NCBI GenBank assembly: GCA_000406005.1
Contig: ASZN01000135.1
Span: forward strand, 1-6,960
Source of the DNA: Candidatus Poribacteria bacterium WGA-3G
GTDB taxonomy: Bacteria; Poribacteria; WGA-4E; WGA-3G
Direction of reading: 5' to 3'
Length of the DNA stretch: 6,960 nt
A program made the translations under genes and the position numbers. Under the pieces are notes generated by a model. That model did not search any database. It was not told the DNA's origin and saw only the letters and a list, made by a program, of their open reading frames with translations. The first letter of the stretch is position 1. Each line of letters starts with the position of its first letter. Shown in pieces: positions 5,435-6,960 of this stretch.

Positions 5435-6699
5435 TGGATAACGCACCTAAAGTCCGTTCGCGTGCATGGTATGGTGATGAGGAACTGACGTTGAATTTCC
5501 CAAACGATTGGGAAGTAGATGTCCTTGACCCCAAAGGTGCTCCTGAACTTTCTGATGCACAAATCGAGAAGGCGTTTGCTGAACCGATCGGCACGCAGCG
5601 TATTGCGGAACTCGCGAAGGGTAAAAAGAGTGCTGCTATTATTTTTGACGATCTGAGCCGTCCAACGCCTGCATGGAGAGTGATCCCGTTTCTCCTGCGT
5701 GAGTTGGCATCCGCAGGTGTCCCGAAATCCGAAATCCGGTTCGTTGCCGGGGTCGGCGCACATCGTCCACTCAGAGATGAAGATATAAAAAAGAAGATTG
5801 GCGCAGACATCGCCGCGGAATATGAAGTCACAAACCACAACTTTATGAGTGGTGATCTACGCGCATTCGGTAATCTCGATAACGGGATGCCGCTCTATTT
5901 CAATCGCGTTGTTGCCGATGCCGATTTCAAAATCTGTCTCGGTGGTATCTATCCGCACAGTTCCGTCGGCTTTAGCGGCGGTGCGAAGTTAATTGTCCCC
6001 GGTGTCTCAGGATTTACGACGATGTTCTATTTCCATACATTCCCACCTGGCCGCGGACCCGCAATCATTGAGGGACAGAGCGATGAACCGGACCGTCGCG
6101 ACTCCGCTGAATTGGCAGCAAAGGTCCTCGGACTCGATGTTATCGCCAATGTTGTACTCAACAGCCGTCGTGAGATTTGTGGTATGTTCATCGGTGATTT
6201 CATACAAGCACATCGTAAAGGCGCGCATTTCGCTATGGATACCTATAGCACGGAGATACCGGAAACGAATCAAACGGAATCCGATCTTGTTGTAATTAAT
6301 TGCTACCCGCTCGATGCCGATGCGATTCAACTCGATAAAGCGTTGGCGGCTTTAACCTATTTTGAGAATGCGTATACAGTCGCACTCTATCCCGCAAGCG
6401 ACAGCAGCTGCTACCACGGGCTGTTTGACCGAATCGATTACGCACGCTATCTCAAACAGCGCGCCGAACAGGTGCCACCCGAACTCCCGACCCCGAAAGT
6501 CGGACGTCGCGGGCAACTCCATGTCTGGTCTGAGCATTTTCTCGTAGATGACTTCTATAAGGAGTACCCGGCTTCGATCCTCTTCCGAGACCTCGAACAA
6601 CTGATTCAACGCTTAGCGGAGAAGCTGCCAGCGCGCGCGAGGGTGACTGTTCTACCTGTCGCAGGGATTCAGGTACTCATACCGGCTGGTTCTCAGTAA
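5434..6699 (+). CDS. LarA-family nickel-pincer racemase/epimerase homologue
   Basis: This 421-residue protein is a full-length member of the LarA family (DUF2088 N-terminal plus C-terminal domain; Lactobacillus plantarum LarA is about 424). Family members racemise or epimerise 2-hydroxyacids with a nickel-pincer nucleotide cofactor. Visible signatures are DDLSRPTP (72-79, Arg76), GVGAHRPL (106-113, His110), PHSSVGFSGGAKLIVPG (174-190) and the downstream His201. His175, Lys185 and His201 have the same spacing as His174, Lys184 (covalent cofactor link) and His200 of lactate racemase as I recall them. Gln299 and Lys302 match Gln295/Lys298. So it should be active if cofactor is supplied. The substrate may be lactate, malate, a sugar acid or another hydroxyacid; the family is diverse and the sequence does not decide. 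No larB, larC or larE is in the window. Translation is coupled to pyrG through TAATG. I give no symbol because lactate specificity is unproven. Confidence 0.88.
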   Translation: MDNAPKVRSRAWYGDEELTLNFPNDWEVDVLDPKGAPELSDAQIEKAFAEPIGTQRIAELAKGKKSAAIIFDDLSRPTPAWRVIPFLLRELASAGVPKSEIRFVAGVGAHRPLRDEDIKKKIGADIAAEYEVTNHNFMSGDLRAFGNLDNGMPLYFNRVVADADFKICLGGIYPHSSVGFSGGAKLIVPGVSGFTTMFYFHTFPPGRGPAIIEGQSDEPDRRDSAELAAKVLGLDVIANVVLNSRREICGMFIGDFIQAHRKGAHFAMDTYSTEIPETNQTESDLVVINCYPLDADAIQLDKALAALTYFENAYTVALYPASDSSCYHGLFDRIDYARYLKQRAEQVPPELPTPKVGRRGQLHVWSEHFLVDDFYKEYPASILFRDLEQLIQRLAEKLPARARVTVLPVAGIQVLIPAGSQ

Positions 6700-6719
6700 G
6701 TATAGGACTTCTGTATTCG

Positions 6720-6732
6720 CCCTTGATAAGGG
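6720..6732. repeat. Small hairpin after the larA-like gene
   Basis: CCCTT (6720-6724) and AAGGG (6728-6732) form a perfect 5-bp stem with loop GAT, 21 nt after the stop codon. No T run follows directly; the nearest (6762-6767) is about 30 nt further on. It may contribute to the transcript 3' end or be part of a repeat. Confidence 0.35.
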
Positions 6733-6778
6733 AGGTTCGGGCAAGGCTATTTAGTTTTCGGTTTTTTCGTCCAATTTT

Positions 6779-6807
6779 AGACCGCCCAGGCCCGGTAGGT
6801 GCGGTTT
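6779..6807. repeat. Imperfect palindrome AGACCGC...GCGGTTT
   Basis: Positions 6779-6785 and 6801-6807 pair over 7 bp with one G-T wobble, around a 15-nt GC-rich loop (CCAGGCCCGGTAGGT). It looks like a dispersed palindromic repeat unit, but no second copy lies in the window to confirm this. Confidence 0.35.
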
Positions 6808-6822
6808 GATGAAGTTTGAAAA

Positions 6823-6957
6823 AATAAATCGGTAATTGACGGGCAATAATGCACTTCGCATTTGGGTGAGTACACCGCAAAATTGCCCTACTACAAACGG
6901 GCAGGTTCGTAGTAGTGCGATTCATCGCACGTTCTGATATTACCGAATTAATAAATC
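6823..6957. mobile_element. MITE-like element with inverted ends and three internal hairpins
   Basis: The ends 6823-6836 (AATAAATCGGTAAT) and 6939-6952 are inverted copies at 12 of 14 bases, with an exact core TCGGTAAT/ATTACCGA. Inside are three palindromes in a row. The first is GGGCAAT (6841-6847)/ATTGCCC (6882-6888), itself enclosing AATGC/GCATT at 6848-6862. The second is CTACTAC (6888-6894)/GTAGTAG (6909-6915). The third is GTGCGAT/ATCGCAC (6915-6930). The octamer AATAAATC occurs at 6823-6830 and again at 6950-6957, which may be a target duplication or part of the ends. No protein is encoded. The structure is seen directly; mobility is inferred, as only one copy is visible. Confidence 0.5.
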
Positions 6958-6960
6958 AAT

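Noticed and set aside
5373..5840. Minus-strand open frames of 155 and 147 residues
   Set aside because: They are antisense to the pyrG end and the larA-like gene, with composition typical of shadow frames and no plausible start context.
6761..6768. T run GGTTTTTTCG considered as part of an operon terminator
   Set aside because: No GC-rich stem lies directly before it.
6677..6925. An 82-residue minus-strand frame at the right edge
   Set aside because: It runs through the palindromic repeats and the end of the larA-like gene. Its residues simply reflect repeat DNA.

Overview
The window looks like a piece of a Gram-negative bacterial chromosome. It carries kdsB, which points to Kdo-containing envelope glycolipid or polysaccharide, next to pyrG. 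It also holds two secreted LamG-fold paralogues and many short palindromic repeats between genes. The LamG protein style (signal peptide, then a mature start of QVLDPDLVLYFDYE and a short conserved C-terminal tail) and the repeat-rich intergenic DNA resemble sponge-associated 'Candidatus Poribacteria'. That placement is from memory of the lineage and is moderate in confidence, because no marker gene is present.

Left part (1-2718, minus strand): positions 1-113 look like the right-hand portion of a short inverted-repeat element cut by the window edge. Next come a PAP2-family membrane phosphatase (149-766) and two tandem LamG-domain secreted proteins (893-1729 and 1888-2718), which are clear paralogues. 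A likely intrinsic terminator (811-864) separates the LamG pair from the phosphatase. The 157-bp gap between the two LamG genes holds a hairpin built from 8-bp repeats.

Divergent intergenic region (2719-3027): it holds a 49-bp fragment related to the element at the left edge, then a striking inverted array of 7-bp repeats (TTRCCAG units facing CTGGTAA units). The transcription units diverge from here. I see no convincing promoter in it.

Right part (3049-6699, plus strand): a compact three-gene unit, kdsB - pyrG - larA-like. kdsB ends 13 bp before pyrG, and the pyrG stop codon overlaps the larA start by one base (TAATG). PyrG makes CTP, which KdsB uses to activate Kdo to CMP-Kdo, so the first two genes form a substrate-supply pair. 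The third is a full-length homologue of the nickel-pincer lactate racemase LarA and keeps the residues I recall as cofactor and catalytic residues. Its substrate is unknown, and its place with kdsB-pyrG is the main functional puzzle here.

Right edge (6700-6960): no gene. It contains small hairpins and an approximately 130-bp MITE-like element (about 6823-6957) with near-identical inverted ends and three internal palindromes.

I found no CRISPR array, tRNA, rRNA, transposase gene or defence system. The best candidates for something undescribed are the short-period inverted arrays, the MITE-like elements, the shared C-terminal tail of the LamG proteins, and the larA-like gene in a Kdo/CTP operon.
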